64,000 nucleotides of DNA from Solwaraspora sp. WMMD791 (GTDB taxonomy: Bacteria > Actinomycetota > Actinomycetes > Mycobacteriales > Micromonosporaceae), in assembly GCF_029581195.1 (NCBI RefSeq), contig NZ_CP120737.1:3573001-3637000 (forward strand), in the 5' to 3' direction. Positions 8,970 through 17,599 of the stretch are shown piece after piece. Each line of letters begins with the position of its first letter. The stretch's first letter is position 1. The notes beneath the pieces are model-generated. The model did not search any database. It was not told the origin of the DNA and saw nothing but the letters and a program-made list of their open reading frames with translations. A program made the position numbers and the translations under genes.

Positions 8970-9685
8970 GCGCGTCGCTGAGCCGCTGGTGGACCGAACG
9001 GGTGGCCGCCGTCGGCGACGTCCTGCCGCTGCCGCTGGCCGCGCTGCTGCTGGTGGCCAGCGCCGCTGTCCTCGGCGCCGGCTGGTTCAGCTGGCCTGCC
9101 TGGTGGCCCCGGCGGCGACCCGGCTGGCTGAATCCGTGGGCCTGGCTGCGCCGGTTCAGCTGGTCGACGGTATCGACTCCGGTACGCCGGTTGGCGGCGT
9201 TCGGGGTCCGCGCCGGCCGTGCCGTCGCCGCAGCGTACCGGCGGCTGACCGTCCGGGCCGTCCGGCGCTGGCTGGCCAGGCTCGACCCGCGCCGGCGCCG
9301 CCGGTCGGCCGCCGTACCCGCCAGCGTGGTCGCAGCGGTGCAGCCACGCCAGCCGGACGGCCCGCCGGACGGGCTCGCCGACCGGTTCGCCGCCCAGGGC
9401 CGGTACGCCGAGGCGGTCCGGGAACGGTTGCGGACGATGATCCGGGACGTCGCCGACCACGGCGTGGTCACCGACCGCCCCGGCTGGACGGTCACCGAAC
9501 TCGCCGACGCGGCCAGCCGGGCGGCACCGGCGGCCCACCCTGCGTTGACCGAGGCCAGCGGCATCTTCAGCGAGGTCTGGTACGGCAGACGCCCGGCGCG
9601 TGCCGGGCACGACCAACGGATGCGGGAACTCGCCGACCAACTGCGTGCCGCCCTCGGGCCGACCACGCCGGGGGCGCGACGATGA
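8966..9685 (+). CDS. DUF4129 domain membrane protein
   Basis: A 239-residue protein with one strong membrane segment (about 20-45), a basic linker, and a C-terminal domain (about 125-225) of the DUF4129 type, with RYAEAVRERLRTMIRDV and DRPGWTVTELADAA. DUF4129 proteins recur next to MoxR ATPases and DUF58 proteins and resemble C-terminal parts of transglutaminase-like membrane proteins. The GTG start overlaps the previous stop and the TGA overlaps the next ATG, so four genes (8136-12062) are joined by 4-base overlaps. Function unknown. Confidence 0.82.
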   Translation: MSASLSRWWTERVAAVGDVLPLPLAALLLVASAAVLGAGWFSWPAWWPRRRPGWLNPWAWLRRFSWSTVSTPVRRLAAFGVRAGRAVAAAYRRLTVRAVRRWLARLDPRRRRRSAAVPASVVAAVQPRQPDGPPDGLADRFAAQGRYAEAVRERLRTMIRDVADHGVVTDRPGWTVTELADAASRAAPAAHPALTEASGIFSEVWYGRRPARAGHDQRMRELADQLRAALGPTTPGARR

Positions 9686-11067
9686 CCCGTACCGGCAGCG
9701 GCACCACCCGGTGGCGCTGGTTGCGGCTCGTCGTCCCGTTCGTGCTGGTCGGCGGCCTGTTCGTCGGTACGGCGGTGGCGTACCACCGGACGCATCCGGA
9801 CCCGACCCGGCCCGGTTTCCTGTCCCCGACCAACGTCGGCCCGGACGGCGGCAGCGACCTCGCCGCCGCGCTGCGCGACGACGGTGTCACCGTACATCCG
9901 GCCAGCGGGACCGTCGGCGCGCTGCGGGCCGCCCAGGCCACCCCGAGCACCCTGTTCGTCCCCGCGCCGACCCTGATGCACCCCGACTATCTGCAGGTAC
10001 TGACCAGGCTGCCGGCCGGCACCCGGGTGCTGCTGGTCGACCCGCCGGCCCGGCTGCTGCGCGGCAGCCCGTTGCCGGTCGACACCGCCGGCCGCCGGTG
10101 GGCCGCGCGGGCGGCGGGACCGGACGTCGACGGGCGACGCTGCGTGGTGCCCGAGGTGGCCGACGCGGGACCGGCGGCGACGGTACGGCAGCGCTACACC
10201 GCCCCGTCCGGGGTCGACCCGACCCGGTTCGACCTGTGCTACGACGCCGCCCTGGCCCGGCTGGCCTGGGGTCAGGTGGAGCTGGTGGTGGCCGGCGCGA
10301 ACGACCCCTTCCGCAACGACCGGTTCGGCGAGCACCGCAACGCGTCGTTCGCCGCCGGGCTGCTGGGCACCAGGCCGCAGGTGGTCTGGCTGGATCTGGC
10401 CCGGCCGGACGCGCCGCCGCCGACCCGCGACGCGGCACCGCAGCCACCGGTCTACCTGCCGCCGGAGGATCCGGGTTCCAGCCCCAGCGCGAGCGCCACG
10501 CCGGCAGCCGGGCGGCAGTTGCCGGCACCCAACGCCACCGCGCCGTCGGACAATCCGCTGTGGGATGCTTTTCCGCCGTGGTTCTGGGCGTTGCTCGCCC
10601 AGCTCGCCCTCGCCGCGCTGGTGCTGGTGCTGTGGCGGGCCCGCCGATTCGGCCCGGTGGTGGCCGAGCCACTGCCGGTGACGGTGCCGGCCGCGGAGAC
10701 CCTGCTGGGGCGGGGGCAGCTCTACCGGCGGTCCCGGGACCGCGCTGCCACCGCCGGTATCCTGCGTACCGCCATGCTGGACCGCGTCGTCGCGCTGCTG
10801 GACCTGCCGGACCGACCCCGGCCGGCCGAGATCGTGGCGGCGGTCGCCGCCCGGACCGGGGCGTCGGCCGCGCAGGTCGACGCCCTGCTGTACGGGCCGC
10901 CGCCGACGACCGACAGCGACCTGCTGGAGCTGACCCGGCGGCTGGCGGCCCTACCGGACGACCTCGCCGGGCCGGGCCGTCCGACAGCCGGGCCGGCAAG
11001 CGACCAGGCCGGGCCGACGGCACCGGCGCCCCGGTCCCCATCCGCGATCGAAGGAGAACCCCGGTGA
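9682..11067 (+). CDS. DUF4350 domain membrane protein
   Basis: A 461-residue protein with an N-terminal membrane helix (about 12-32), an extracytoplasmic DUF4350 domain (about 45-260, GGSDLAAALRDDGVTVHPA near its start), a Pro/Ser/Ala-rich linker, a second membrane helix (about 295-315, WALLAQLALAALVLVLW), and a cytoplasmic tail with GRGQLYRRSRDRA. DUF4350 is related to the ABC-type uncharacterised GldG-like transport family by fold. ATG 9682 overlaps the DUF4129 stop. Role unknown; the genomic link to MoxR suggests a membrane partner of the ATPase. Confidence 0.82.
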   Translation: MTRTGSGTTRWRWLRLVVPFVLVGGLFVGTAVAYHRTHPDPTRPGFLSPTNVGPDGGSDLAAALRDDGVTVHPASGTVGALRAAQATPSTLFVPAPTLMHPDYLQVLTRLPAGTRVLLVDPPARLLRGSPLPVDTAGRRWAARAAGPDVDGRRCVVPEVADAGPAATVRQRYTAPSGVDPTRFDLCYDAALARLAWGQVELVVAGANDPFRNDRFGEHRNASFAAGLLGTRPQVVWLDLARPDAPPPTRDAAPQPPVYLPPEDPGSSPSASATPAAGRQLPAPNATAPSDNPLWDAFPPWFWALLAQLALAALVLVLWRARRFGPVVAEPLPVTVPAAETLLGRGQLYRRSRDRAATAGILRTAMLDRVVALLDLPDRPRPAEIVAAVAARTGASAAQVDALLYGPPPTTDSDLLELTRRLAALPDDLAGPGRPTAGPASDQAGPTAPAPRSPSAIEGEPR

Positions 11068-12062
11068 GCCAACCCAGTGCGGTCGGTCCGGTCGACGTCC
11101 TGACCACCGACAGCGACGCCGCGCGGGCCGCGCTGCGCCGGCTGCGCGCCGAGGTGGCCAAGGCCGTCGTCGGGCAGGACGCGGTGGTCACCGGCCTGGT
11201 CATCGCGCTGCTCTGCCGGGGGCACGTCCTGCTCGAGGGGGTGCCCGGGGTCGCCAAGACGCTGCTGGTGCGGGCCGTCGCCGCCGCTCTGGATCTGGAC
11301 GCCAAGCGGCTGCAGTTCACCCCGGACCTGATGCCCGGCGACGTCACCGGATCGCTCATCTTCGACCCACGTACGGCGGCCTTCACCTTCCGGGAAGGGC
11401 CGGTCTTCACGAACCTGCTGCTCGCCGACGAGATCAACCGCACGCCGCCGAAGACCCAGTCGGCGCTGCTGGAGGTGATGGAGGAGCACCAGGTGTCGGT
11501 GGAAGGGGTCCGCCGGCCGCTGCCGGCACCGTTCATCGTGGCCGCCACCCAGAACCCCGTCGAGTACGAGGGCACCTACCCGTTGCCGGAGGCCCAGCTC
11601 GACCGGTTCCTGCTGAAGCTGGCCGTACCGCTGCCCAACCGGGACGACGAGCTGGGGGTGCTGCGCGCCCACCACGCCGGCTTCGACCCGGGTGACCTGG
11701 CCGCCGCCGGAATCCGCCCGGTCGCCGGGGCCGCCGATCTGGCGGCGGCCCGACACGCCGTCCGGCAGGTGCAGGTCAGCGAGGGGGTCTTCGGCTACAT
11801 CGTGGACCTGTGCCGGGCGACCCGGACGGCGCCGGCGCTGGAGCTCGGGGCCTCGCCGCGTGGCTCCACCGCGTTGCTCAACACCGCCAAGGCGTGGGGG
11901 TGGCTGGCCGGGCGCGACTACGTGACCCCCGACGACGTCAAGGCGGTGACCCGGGCCACCCTGCGGCACCGGATCCGGCTGCGGCCGGAAGCGGAACTCG
12001 AAGGCGTCACCGCCGACGGCGTACTCGACTCGGTGCTCGGCACCGTCGCGACGCCCCGGTGA
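11064..12062 (+). CDS. MoxR family AAA+ ATPase
   Basis: A 332-residue AAA+ chaperone-like ATPase. Walker A is GVPGVAKT (59-66); Walker B ends in the acidic pair of LLADEINR (Asp122-Glu123); the sensor region ATQNPVEYEGTYPLPEAQLDRF is the MoxR hallmark. MoxR proteins act with von Willebrand factor/DUF58 partners to mature or assemble protein complexes. The GTG start overlaps the DUF4350 stop and is preceded by AAGGAG. It is followed by a DUF58 gene after 37 bp, the standard MoxR pairing. Confidence 0.94.
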   Translation: MSQPSAVGPVDVLTTDSDAARAALRRLRAEVAKAVVGQDAVVTGLVIALLCRGHVLLEGVPGVAKTLLVRAVAAALDLDAKRLQFTPDLMPGDVTGSLIFDPRTAAFTFREGPVFTNLLLADEINRTPPKTQSALLEVMEEHQVSVEGVRRPLPAPFIVAATQNPVEYEGTYPLPEAQLDRFLLKLAVPLPNRDDELGVLRAHHAGFDPGDLAAAGIRPVAGAADLAAARHAVRQVQVSEGVFGYIVDLCRATRTAPALELGASPRGSTALLNTAKAWGWLAGRDYVTPDDVKAVTRATLRHRIRLRPEAELEGVTADGVLDSVLGTVATPR

Positions 12063-12099
12063 CCGGGTCGGCACCGCCGACGACGTCCGGCAGGTCGCG

Positions 12100-13524
12100 A
12101 TGGTGACCTGGCGGGCGGCGGCGCTGCTCGGCGTCGGCGCGACGACCCTGCCCTGGTGGCCCGCCCCGTGGTGGGGCCTGGTGGTGATCACCGCGTCGGT
12201 GGCCGCCCTGACCGTGCTGGACGTGGCGTTGGCCGCCCCGCTGAGTCGGCTCGAACTGGGCCGCGACGGCGACCGGACCGTCTGGTTCGGCACGTCGGCG
12301 ACGGTGACGGTGCGGCTGGCCAACGGCTCCCGTCGGCGGTTGCGGGCGCAGGTCCGCGACACCTGGGTCCCGTCCGCTGGCGCCGTCGCGGACCCGGCCG
12401 GCGCCGCCGTCAACACCGGCCCGGACAACGCCGGCCCAGTTGGTGCCGACCCGGATGGCGCCGACCCGGACGACGGCGGCGTGACGGCCGCCGGCAGCGA
12501 CCGCAGCGGGCCGGTCTGGCGGGTACGGCTGGCCCCGGGTGCGGTCGCGGCGCTGCCCGCCGCGCTCACCCCGGCCCGGCACGGCGACCGGTCCGCCATC
12601 GAGGTGACCGTCCGCTCGTCCGGCCCGCTCGGGCTGGCCTTCCGGCAACGTCGCGGGCACCCGCCCACTCCGCAGTGGACCGTACGGGTGTTGCCGCGCT
12701 TCGACGCGCGCCGGCTGCTCGCCGAGAAACTGGCCCGGCTACGGGTCATCGACGGCATCCGGGCCACCCGGGGCCGCGGTCAGGGCACCGAGTTCGACAA
12801 CCTGCGGGAGTACGTCGTCGGCGACGACGTACGATCGATCGACTGGCGGGCCAGCGCCCGCCGGTCCGACGTCCTGGTCCGGACCTGGCGCCCGGAGCGG
12901 GACCGCCGGGTGATGTTCGTGCTGGACACCGGACGGACCTCGGCGGCCCTGATCGGTGACCAGCCCCGGCTCGACGTCGCGATCGACGCCGCGCTGCTGC
13001 TGGCGACCCTGGCGAACCGGGCCGGCGACCGGTTCGACCTGATGGCGGTGGACGCGAAGGTCCGGGCGGCGATCTGGGGCGTGAGCCGGCAGGCGCTGCT
13101 GCCCCGACTGGTCCAGACCCTGGCCGGGCTGCAACCGGCGCTGGTGGAGACGGACTACGAGCTGGTCGTCGGCGAGATTCTACGGCGGGAGTCCCGACGC
13201 TGCCTGGTGGTGCTCTGCACCGCGTTGGAGCCCGGCGCGCTCGGCGACGGGCTGCTGCCGGTGCTGCCCCGGCTGGCCGCCCGCCATCAGGTCGTGGTCG
13301 CCGCCATCGGGGATCCGACGTTGCCGGCGATGGTGGACGGACCGGTGCACACGGTCGCCGACGCCTACCTGGCCGCCGCGGCGACCCGGACCGTCACCGA
13401 GCGGGGCCGGGTGAGTGCGGTGCTGCGCCGGTACGGGGTGGCGGTGCTGGACGCCTCGGCACCGACCTTCGCCGGTCGCCTCGCCGACCTCTACCTTCAG
13501 CTGAAGCTGCTCGGCCGGCTCTGA
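12100..13524 (+). CDS. DUF58 domain protein
   Basis: A 474-residue protein. Two N-terminal hydrophobic stretches (about 5-45) are followed by a beta-rich region and the DUF58 core (about 225-400) with the diagnostic GTEFDNLREYVVGDDVRSID motif, then DWRASAR and VLVRTWRPERDRRVMFVLD. DUF58 proteins carry a VWA-like fold and pair with MoxR ATPases. The region around residues 90-130 is a low-complexity Asp/Gly/Pro insertion. The 3' end overlaps the convergent SpoIIM-like gene by 28 bp. Client proteins are unknown. Confidence 0.88.
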   Translation: MVTWRAAALLGVGATTLPWWPAPWWGLVVITASVAALTVLDVALAAPLSRLELGRDGDRTVWFGTSATVTVRLANGSRRRLRAQVRDTWVPSAGAVADPAGAAVNTGPDNAGPVGADPDGADPDDGGVTAAGSDRSGPVWRVRLAPGAVAALPAALTPARHGDRSAIEVTVRSSGPLGLAFRQRRGHPPTPQWTVRVLPRFDARRLLAEKLARLRVIDGIRATRGRGQGTEFDNLREYVVGDDVRSIDWRASARRSDVLVRTWRPERDRRVMFVLDTGRTSAALIGDQPRLDVAIDAALLLATLANRAGDRFDLMAVDAKVRAAIWGVSRQALLPRLVQTLAGLQPALVETDYELVVGEILRRESRRCLVVLCTALEPGALGDGLLPVLPRLAARHQVVVAAIGDPTLPAMVDGPVHTVADAYLAAAATRTVTERGRVSAVLRRYGVAVLDASAPTFAGRLADLYLQLKLLGRL

Positions 13525-14468
13525 GCCACGTCGGCGCCCCGTCGGGAGCCACGCACCAGCACGTAGCCGAGGAAGGCCAGCCAGGCAGCCGCGCCGACGG
13601 CGACCCGCAGCCAGGTCGGCAGCGGGGCCGGCGTCACGAAGGCCTCGATCAGCGCGGCGACGGCGAAGACCGGCACCAGCCCGAGGGCCACCAGGACGCC
13701 GGAGAGCCCCGCGTCGGCGACGGCACGGCTGCGGCTCGCTCCGGCCGGCGGGGCGAGCCAGGCACCGCCGATGCGCAGCCCGACCCCGGCGGCGACGAAC
13801 ACCCCGGTCAGCTCCAGCAGCCCGTGCGGAGTGATCAGACCGAAAAAGACGTCCGCGCGATCGTAGGAGATCATCACGCCGCCGGTGACGCCGATGTTGA
13901 GGGCGTTCACCCACAGCAGGTAGAGCACCGGGACCACCAGGATCCCGGCGGCCAGGCACTGTGCGGCCAGCCAGGCGTTGTGGGTCGACAGCTGGGCGGC
14001 GAAGTTGGGGGCCGCGTACCGGGTGTAGTAGCCGGCGAAGCTCGATTCGGCGAGTTCCGCCGCGGCCCGGTCGCCGATCAGGACCCGGGCGCTGTCCGGG
14101 TGGCCGGCGACCCACCACATCAGGAATCCGGTGAGTGCGCAGAACGCCACCGCGACCGCGCCCCACCACGGGGCCGCCCGGACCACCGCCTGCGGGAACC
14201 CGGTGGCGGCGAAGTGGCCGAGAGTGCGCCAGCCGGACCGGGGGCCGGTCGTCAGCCGGGACCGGGCGGCCAGCACCAGGGTGGAGAGCCGGGCGACCAG
14301 CGCCGGGTCGGGCGAGCGGCTGCGGACCACCGACAGGTGGGTGGCGGTACGTTGATACAGCGCCACCAGTTCGTCGACCTCGGCGACGGTGAGCTGCCGG
14401 CCACGGGTCAGCTGCTCGAGCCGCCGCCACTGCGGCTCGTGCTCGGCCACGTACGCGTCGAGGTCCAC
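13497..14468 (-). CDS. Stage II sporulation protein M-like membrane protein
   Basis: A 323-residue SpoIIM-family membrane protein (DUF95 type): a soluble N-terminal part (VDLDAYVAEHEPQWRRL, then LVALYQRTATHLS), followed by six or so membrane segments from about residue 95 on. In Bacillus SpoIIM joins the engulfment complex. Actinobacterial relatives sit beside RDD, MoxR and DUF58 genes and their role is unknown. The start is GTG 14468 with GGGAGGT 4 bp upstream; in-frame ATG codons at 14486 and 14495 are alternatives. Divergent from the RDD gene (35 bp apart). Confidence 0.87.
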   Translation of the reverse strand: MDLDAYVAEHEPQWRRLEQLTRGRQLTVAEVDELVALYQRTATHLSVVRSRSPDPALVARLSTLVLAARSRLTTGPRSGWRTLGHFAATGFPQAVVRAAPWWGAVAVAFCALTGFLMWWVAGHPDSARVLIGDRAAAELAESSFAGYYTRYAAPNFAAQLSTHNAWLAAQCLAAGILVVPVLYLLWVNALNIGVTGGVMISYDRADVFFGLITPHGLLELTGVFVAAGVGLRIGGAWLAPPAGASRSRAVADAGLSGVLVALGLVPVFAVAALIEAFVTPAPLPTWLRVAVGAAAWLAFLGYVLVRGSRRGADVAQSRPSSFS

Positions 14469-14502
14469 GGCCACCTCCCGACCCATAGTGTTCACTGGCA
14501 GG

Positions 14503-15609
14503 GTGAGTGCGCACGCATCCGGGGGGACCAGGCTGGTCGGCGGTGAGGCCGTCGAGGTCGAGGTACGGCTGGCCCGGGCCGGTTCCCGGATCCTGGCGCT
14601 GCTGGTGGATCTGCTGGTCCAGGTGCTGATCGCGCTGCTGCTGGCGGTGGTGGCCGGGGTGCTGTTGGCGTCGCTGCCGTCGTCGGTCGAGGTGGACGAC
14701 GCGCTCGGGCAGGCGGTGCTGACCGTGGGTGCGGTCCTGGTGCTGGTCGGTTACCCGGTGCTGTGCGAGACCCTCGGCAACGGCCGTACGGTCGGCAAGC
14801 GGGCGGTCGGGATCCGGGTGGTCCGCGACGATGGTGGCCCGCCGCAGTTCCGGCACGCGCTGACCCGCAACCTGGTCGGGGTGGCCGCCGAGTGGCCGGG
14901 GTTGCTGCTGCCGCCGCTGACCTGGCTGGCGAGTCTCGTGACGCTGATGTCGAACAGTCAGGGCAAGCGGCTCGGGGATCTGGCCGCCGGGACGATCGTG
15001 GTGCACGACCGGGCACCGGCGTCGTGGGGCTGGGTGCCGGGTATGCCGCCGGCATTGGCCGGCTGGGCCCGTACCCTCGATCTGACCCGGCTCGACGACG
15101 AGCTCGCGCTGTCGGTGCGGCACCTGTTGACCAGAGGGCACGGGTTTGCCGAGCCGGCGCGCTCGGAGCTGGTGCGGCTGGTCGCGGCGGACGTCGCCGC
15201 GGTGACCACTCCCCCGCCGCCGGCGGGGGTGCCGGGGTGGGCGTACCTGGCGGCGGTCCTGGCCGAGCGGCACCGCCGGTCCGGGCAGCGGCTGGTGCGT
15301 AGCCGGGCGGCGAGCGCCGCGCTCTGGCCGGAGCTGGCGGGGCTCAGCCCGGCCAGGACCGGCACGCTGCGGCCGGCGGCACCACCGTCCTGGGCCGATC
15401 CGCTCCGCGCGCCGGATCCGGCCGGTGCGGTGGTGCCGACGCAGCGTGACGCGGCGCAGTGGCCACGGGGCAACTGGCCCCGGCCGCCGTGGATGGGGCC
15501 GACCAGCGAACAACCGGACTGGACCGGGGTACGGCGGCCGCCGGTCGCCAGCACGCTGCGCCGCGCGTCGGTGCGGGAGCCGACCGGTCCGGGGCCGGAC
15601 GGCACCTGA
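14503..15609 (+). CDS. RDD family membrane protein
   Basis: A 368-residue protein whose N-terminal half (about 15-175) is an RDD domain: ARAGSRILALLVDLLVQ with its Arg and Asp, GRTVGKRAVGIRV in the loop, and about three membrane helices. The C-terminal half is soluble and Pro/Arg-rich with no recognised domain, making it about twice the length of a minimal RDD protein. GTG 14503 was chosen because the RDD homology begins just after it; GTG 14488 is an in-frame alternative. Some RDD proteins act as cation antiporters; here the neighbours suggest a membrane complex with SpoIIM/MoxR/DUF58. Confidence 0.85.
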   Translation: MSAHASGGTRLVGGEAVEVEVRLARAGSRILALLVDLLVQVLIALLLAVVAGVLLASLPSSVEVDDALGQAVLTVGAVLVLVGYPVLCETLGNGRTVGKRAVGIRVVRDDGGPPQFRHALTRNLVGVAAEWPGLLLPPLTWLASLVTLMSNSQGKRLGDLAAGTIVVHDRAPASWGWVPGMPPALAGWARTLDLTRLDDELALSVRHLLTRGHGFAEPARSELVRLVAADVAAVTTPPPPAGVPGWAYLAAVLAERHRRSGQRLVRSRAASAALWPELAGLSPARTGTLRPAAPPSWADPLRAPDPAGAVVPTQRDAAQWPRGNWPRPPWMGPTSEQPDWTGVRRPPVASTLRRASVREPTGPGPDGT

Positions 15610-15636
15610 CGGTCGGCGGTACTGCGGTGGAGCAGT

Positions 15637-15686
15637 ATTCCTCAGAGGAATAATTATGGATCTTGTGTTGTGTCTGTGGGTGGTTC
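15637..15686 (+). repeat. Left inverted end of the ISL3 element
   Basis: About 50 bases, starting with the 15-base palindrome and then AATTATGGATCTTGTGTTGT. They mirror 17041-17090 with one mismatch in the first 35 positions and scattered changes and one gap after that. Confidence 0.85.
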
Positions 15687-15769
15687 GGCGCGGCGTTGGT
15701 GGCGCACGCCGTTGCCCTGCCTAGGTTCTGGCTTGTCGAAGGTCAGAACTGGGAAAGGCGGGGAACGGC

Positions 15770-17032
15770 GTGCGTTCTGTCAGCGTATGGGCTGCTCTGC
15801 TCGGCGTCGAGCGGGCGGTGGTGGAGGACGTCGAGTTCGACGACGAAGACGCGTTGTTGGTGGTCCATGTACGGGTGCGTAGAGGGGCGCGGCGGCGGTG
15901 TCCGTACTGCGGCCGGCGGTGTCCGGGTTTCGACGCCGGTCACGGGCGGCGGCGGTGGCGGGCTCTGGATCTGGGCACGGTCAGGGCGGTCGTCGAGGCC
16001 GACGCGCCACGGGTGTCCTGCGCCGAGCACGGCGTGGTGGTCGCGGCGGTGCCGTGGGCGCGTCACAACGCCGGACACACCCGGGCGTTCGACGCCACCG
16101 TGGCGTGGCTGGCGGTGCGCACCGCGAAATCGACGGTGTGTCAGCTGATGCGCGTCGGTTGGCGCACCGTCGGGGCGATCGTGGCCAGGGTATGGGCCGA
16201 CACCGGCGAGGTCACCGACCGGTTCGCCGGGCTGCGTCGGATCGGCATCGACGAGATCGCCTACAAGAAGGGTCACCGGTACCTGACCGTCGTGGTCGAC
16301 CACGACACCGGCCGACTGGTGTGGGCCGCGCCGGGCAAGGACGCCGCGACGTTGCACGCCTTCTTCGACCAGCTCGGTGAGCAGCGCGCCGCGGCCATCA
16401 CCCACGTGTCCGCCGACGGCGCCGACACGATCGCGAAGGTCGTCACCCGCCGCTGCCCGCAGGCGGTGCGGTGCGCCGACCCGTTCCACGTCGTGGCCTG
16501 GGCCACCGAAGCGCTGGACCTGGTACGCCGACAGGCGTGGAACCAGGCCGCCGGACGCGGCACCGGCCGACGCAACACCGCCCGGGGCGACGCCCGCACA
16601 CTCAAGAACGCACGGTGGGCCCTGTGGAAGAACCCGGACAACCTCACCGAGGCACAGAAGGCAAAACTCGACTGGATCGCCAGGACCCAGCCCCAGCTGT
16701 ACCGGGCCTGGGCCCTCAAGGAAGGCCTCCGCGCCGTGTTCGCCATGGCCAAGGACAGCCCGGCAGCGGCACTCGAAGCCCTCGACAGGTGGATCGAGTG
16801 GGCCCGCCGCAGCCGTATCGACGCCTTCGTCGAACTCCAACGCCGGATCACACGCCACCGCGACACGATCCGCGCCGCGATCGAACACCAACTGTCCAAC
16901 GGACTCATCGAGTCAGTCAACGCCAAGATCCGGCTGATCACCCGGATCGCGTTCGGCTTCCACTCACCCCACGCACTGATCGCCCTCGCCATGCTCAGCC
17001 TCGGCGGCCACCGACCACAACTACCCAGATGA
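15770..17032 (+). CDS. ISL3 family transposase
   Basis: A 420-residue transposase with an N-terminal zinc-ribbon (CPYCGRRCPG at about 44-53 and a later Cys-x-x-His in SCAEHG), followed by an HTH region and the DDE_Tnp_ISL3 domain with GIDEIAYKKGHRYLTVVVDHD and, near the end, SNGLIESVNAKIRLITRIAFGFHS. The length and both termini are typical and there is no frameshift, so it looks functional. It catalyses cut-and-paste or copy-type movement of the surrounding element. The start is GTG 15770. Confidence 0.92.
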   Translation: MRSVSVWAALLGVERAVVEDVEFDDEDALLVVHVRVRRGARRRCPYCGRRCPGFDAGHGRRRWRALDLGTVRAVVEADAPRVSCAEHGVVVAAVPWARHNAGHTRAFDATVAWLAVRTAKSTVCQLMRVGWRTVGAIVARVWADTGEVTDRFAGLRRIGIDEIAYKKGHRYLTVVVDHDTGRLVWAAPGKDAATLHAFFDQLGEQRAAAITHVSADGADTIAKVVTRRCPQAVRCADPFHVVAWATEALDLVRRQAWNQAAGRGTGRRNTARGDARTLKNARWALWKNPDNLTEAQKAKLDWIARTQPQLYRAWALKEGLRAVFAMAKDSPAAALEALDRWIEWARRSRIDAFVELQRRITRHRDTIRAAIEHQLSNGLIESVNAKIRLITRIAFGFHSPHALIALAMLSLGGHRPQLPR

Positions 17033-17040
17033 CGATCCAG

Positions 17041-17090
17041 AACCGACCCACACAAACAACACAAGACCCATAATTATTCCTCAGAGGAAT
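17041..17090 (-). repeat. Right inverted end of the ISL3 element
   Basis: Reverse complement of the left end. It ends in the second copy of the 15-base palindrome (17076-17090), directly followed by ATCG. Confidence 0.85.
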
Positions 17091-17136
17091 ATCGTTCGGA
17101 CAGGCGTCCTGGTGTGGCGCCGTCACGGAAGGTGAC

Positions 17137-17334
17137 GTGACGGGCCGGGGTGGAATGCCGGCGTGGTGTGGCAGCATCGGTGCGGTGAAGGCATTCATCC
17201 CCTGGCTGGTCGTGCTGCTCCTGGTCATCGGCCTGAACGCGGTCGGGCTACGCCCGTTGGCCACCGCGCTGGCGTTGGGCTGGCTGGTCTACTGCATCTG
17301 GACCTGGGTACGCCCGGGACGCCGCCCGTCGTAG
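17137..17334 (+). CDS. Small single-helix membrane protein
   Basis: A 65-residue hypothetical protein with one long hydrophobic stretch (FIPWLVVLLLVIGLNAVGL) and a second shorter one (ATALALGWLVYCIWTWV), ending in a basic tail. GTG 17137 is supported by GGAAGG 4 bp upstream; GTG 17185 would give a 49-residue version starting at VKAFIPW. It lies 46 bp beyond the insertion sequence. No family is recognised. Confidence 0.5.
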   Translation: MTGRGGMPAWCGSIGAVKAFIPWLVVLLLVIGLNAVGLRPLATALALGWLVYCIWTWVRPGRRPS

Positions 17335-17423
17335 CCGATTCAGGGCCAGACCGCGACACGCCGCGAGTCGGTAATTTCCGGATTAGCTTGACAGCCTGGC
17401 TACGCACTGCAAATCTACGACTA

Positions 17424-17562
17424 CGTCGCGTCACTAAGTTGTCACGCTGACGCGCGGGGGAACCAAACCGGGGGGATGCGCGGGGCGGCTGCAGGTGAGC
17501 GGAGCGGACGCTCACCAGGCGGCCGCCCCGCGTACGTAAGGCCCAATCCCGCAGCCGACCGA
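17424..17562 (+). ncRNA. Candidate c-di-AMP (ydaO-type) riboswitch without a downstream gene
   Basis: Several segments resemble the ydaO/yuaA aptamer in order: TAAGTTGTC near the 5' side, GCGGGGGAACCAAA (about 17453-17466), GGGGGGATGC in place of the usual GGGGTGAATC, and a long variable hairpin (arms 17479-17489 and 17522-17532, inner arms 17495-17501 and 17509-17515). Then GGCCCAATCCCGCAGCCGACC follows, where known members have a CCCGACAGCTAACC-type 3' segment. Family members usually precede cell-wall hydrolase or transporter genes. Here the only downstream gene, manA, is on the other strand. The match was made by eye; a terminator-like hairpin is the fallback explanation. Confidence 0.42.
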
Positions 17563-17599
17563 GACCAGGCGGACCGACGGAGACCAGGCGGACCGCAGA

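Larger units (their letters stand above)
15637..17090 (+). mobile_element. Complete ISL3-family insertion sequence (1,454 bp)
   Basis: One transposase gene lies between near-identical inverted ends. The first 35 bases of the left end match the reverse complement of the right end with a single difference, and similarity continues to about 50 bases. Each end begins with the same 15-base palindrome ATTCCTCAGAGGAAT (15637-15651 and 17076-17090). Outside the palindromes, flanks GGAGCAGT and ATCGTTCG do not form the 8-bp target duplication normal for ISL3 elements. Therefore either the palindrome is itself the duplicated target, or the flanks have changed since insertion. Confidence 0.88.

Noticed and set aside
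9600-12062. 820-residue frame upstream of and including the MoxR gene
   Set aside because: The part before 11064 is an offset-frame shadow of the DUF4129/DUF4350 genes; MoxR starts at GTG 11064 after AAGGAG.
13180-15513. 777-residue minus-strand frame
   Set aside because: It overlaps DUF58, SpoIIM and RDD genes with solid homology and has shadow-like composition.
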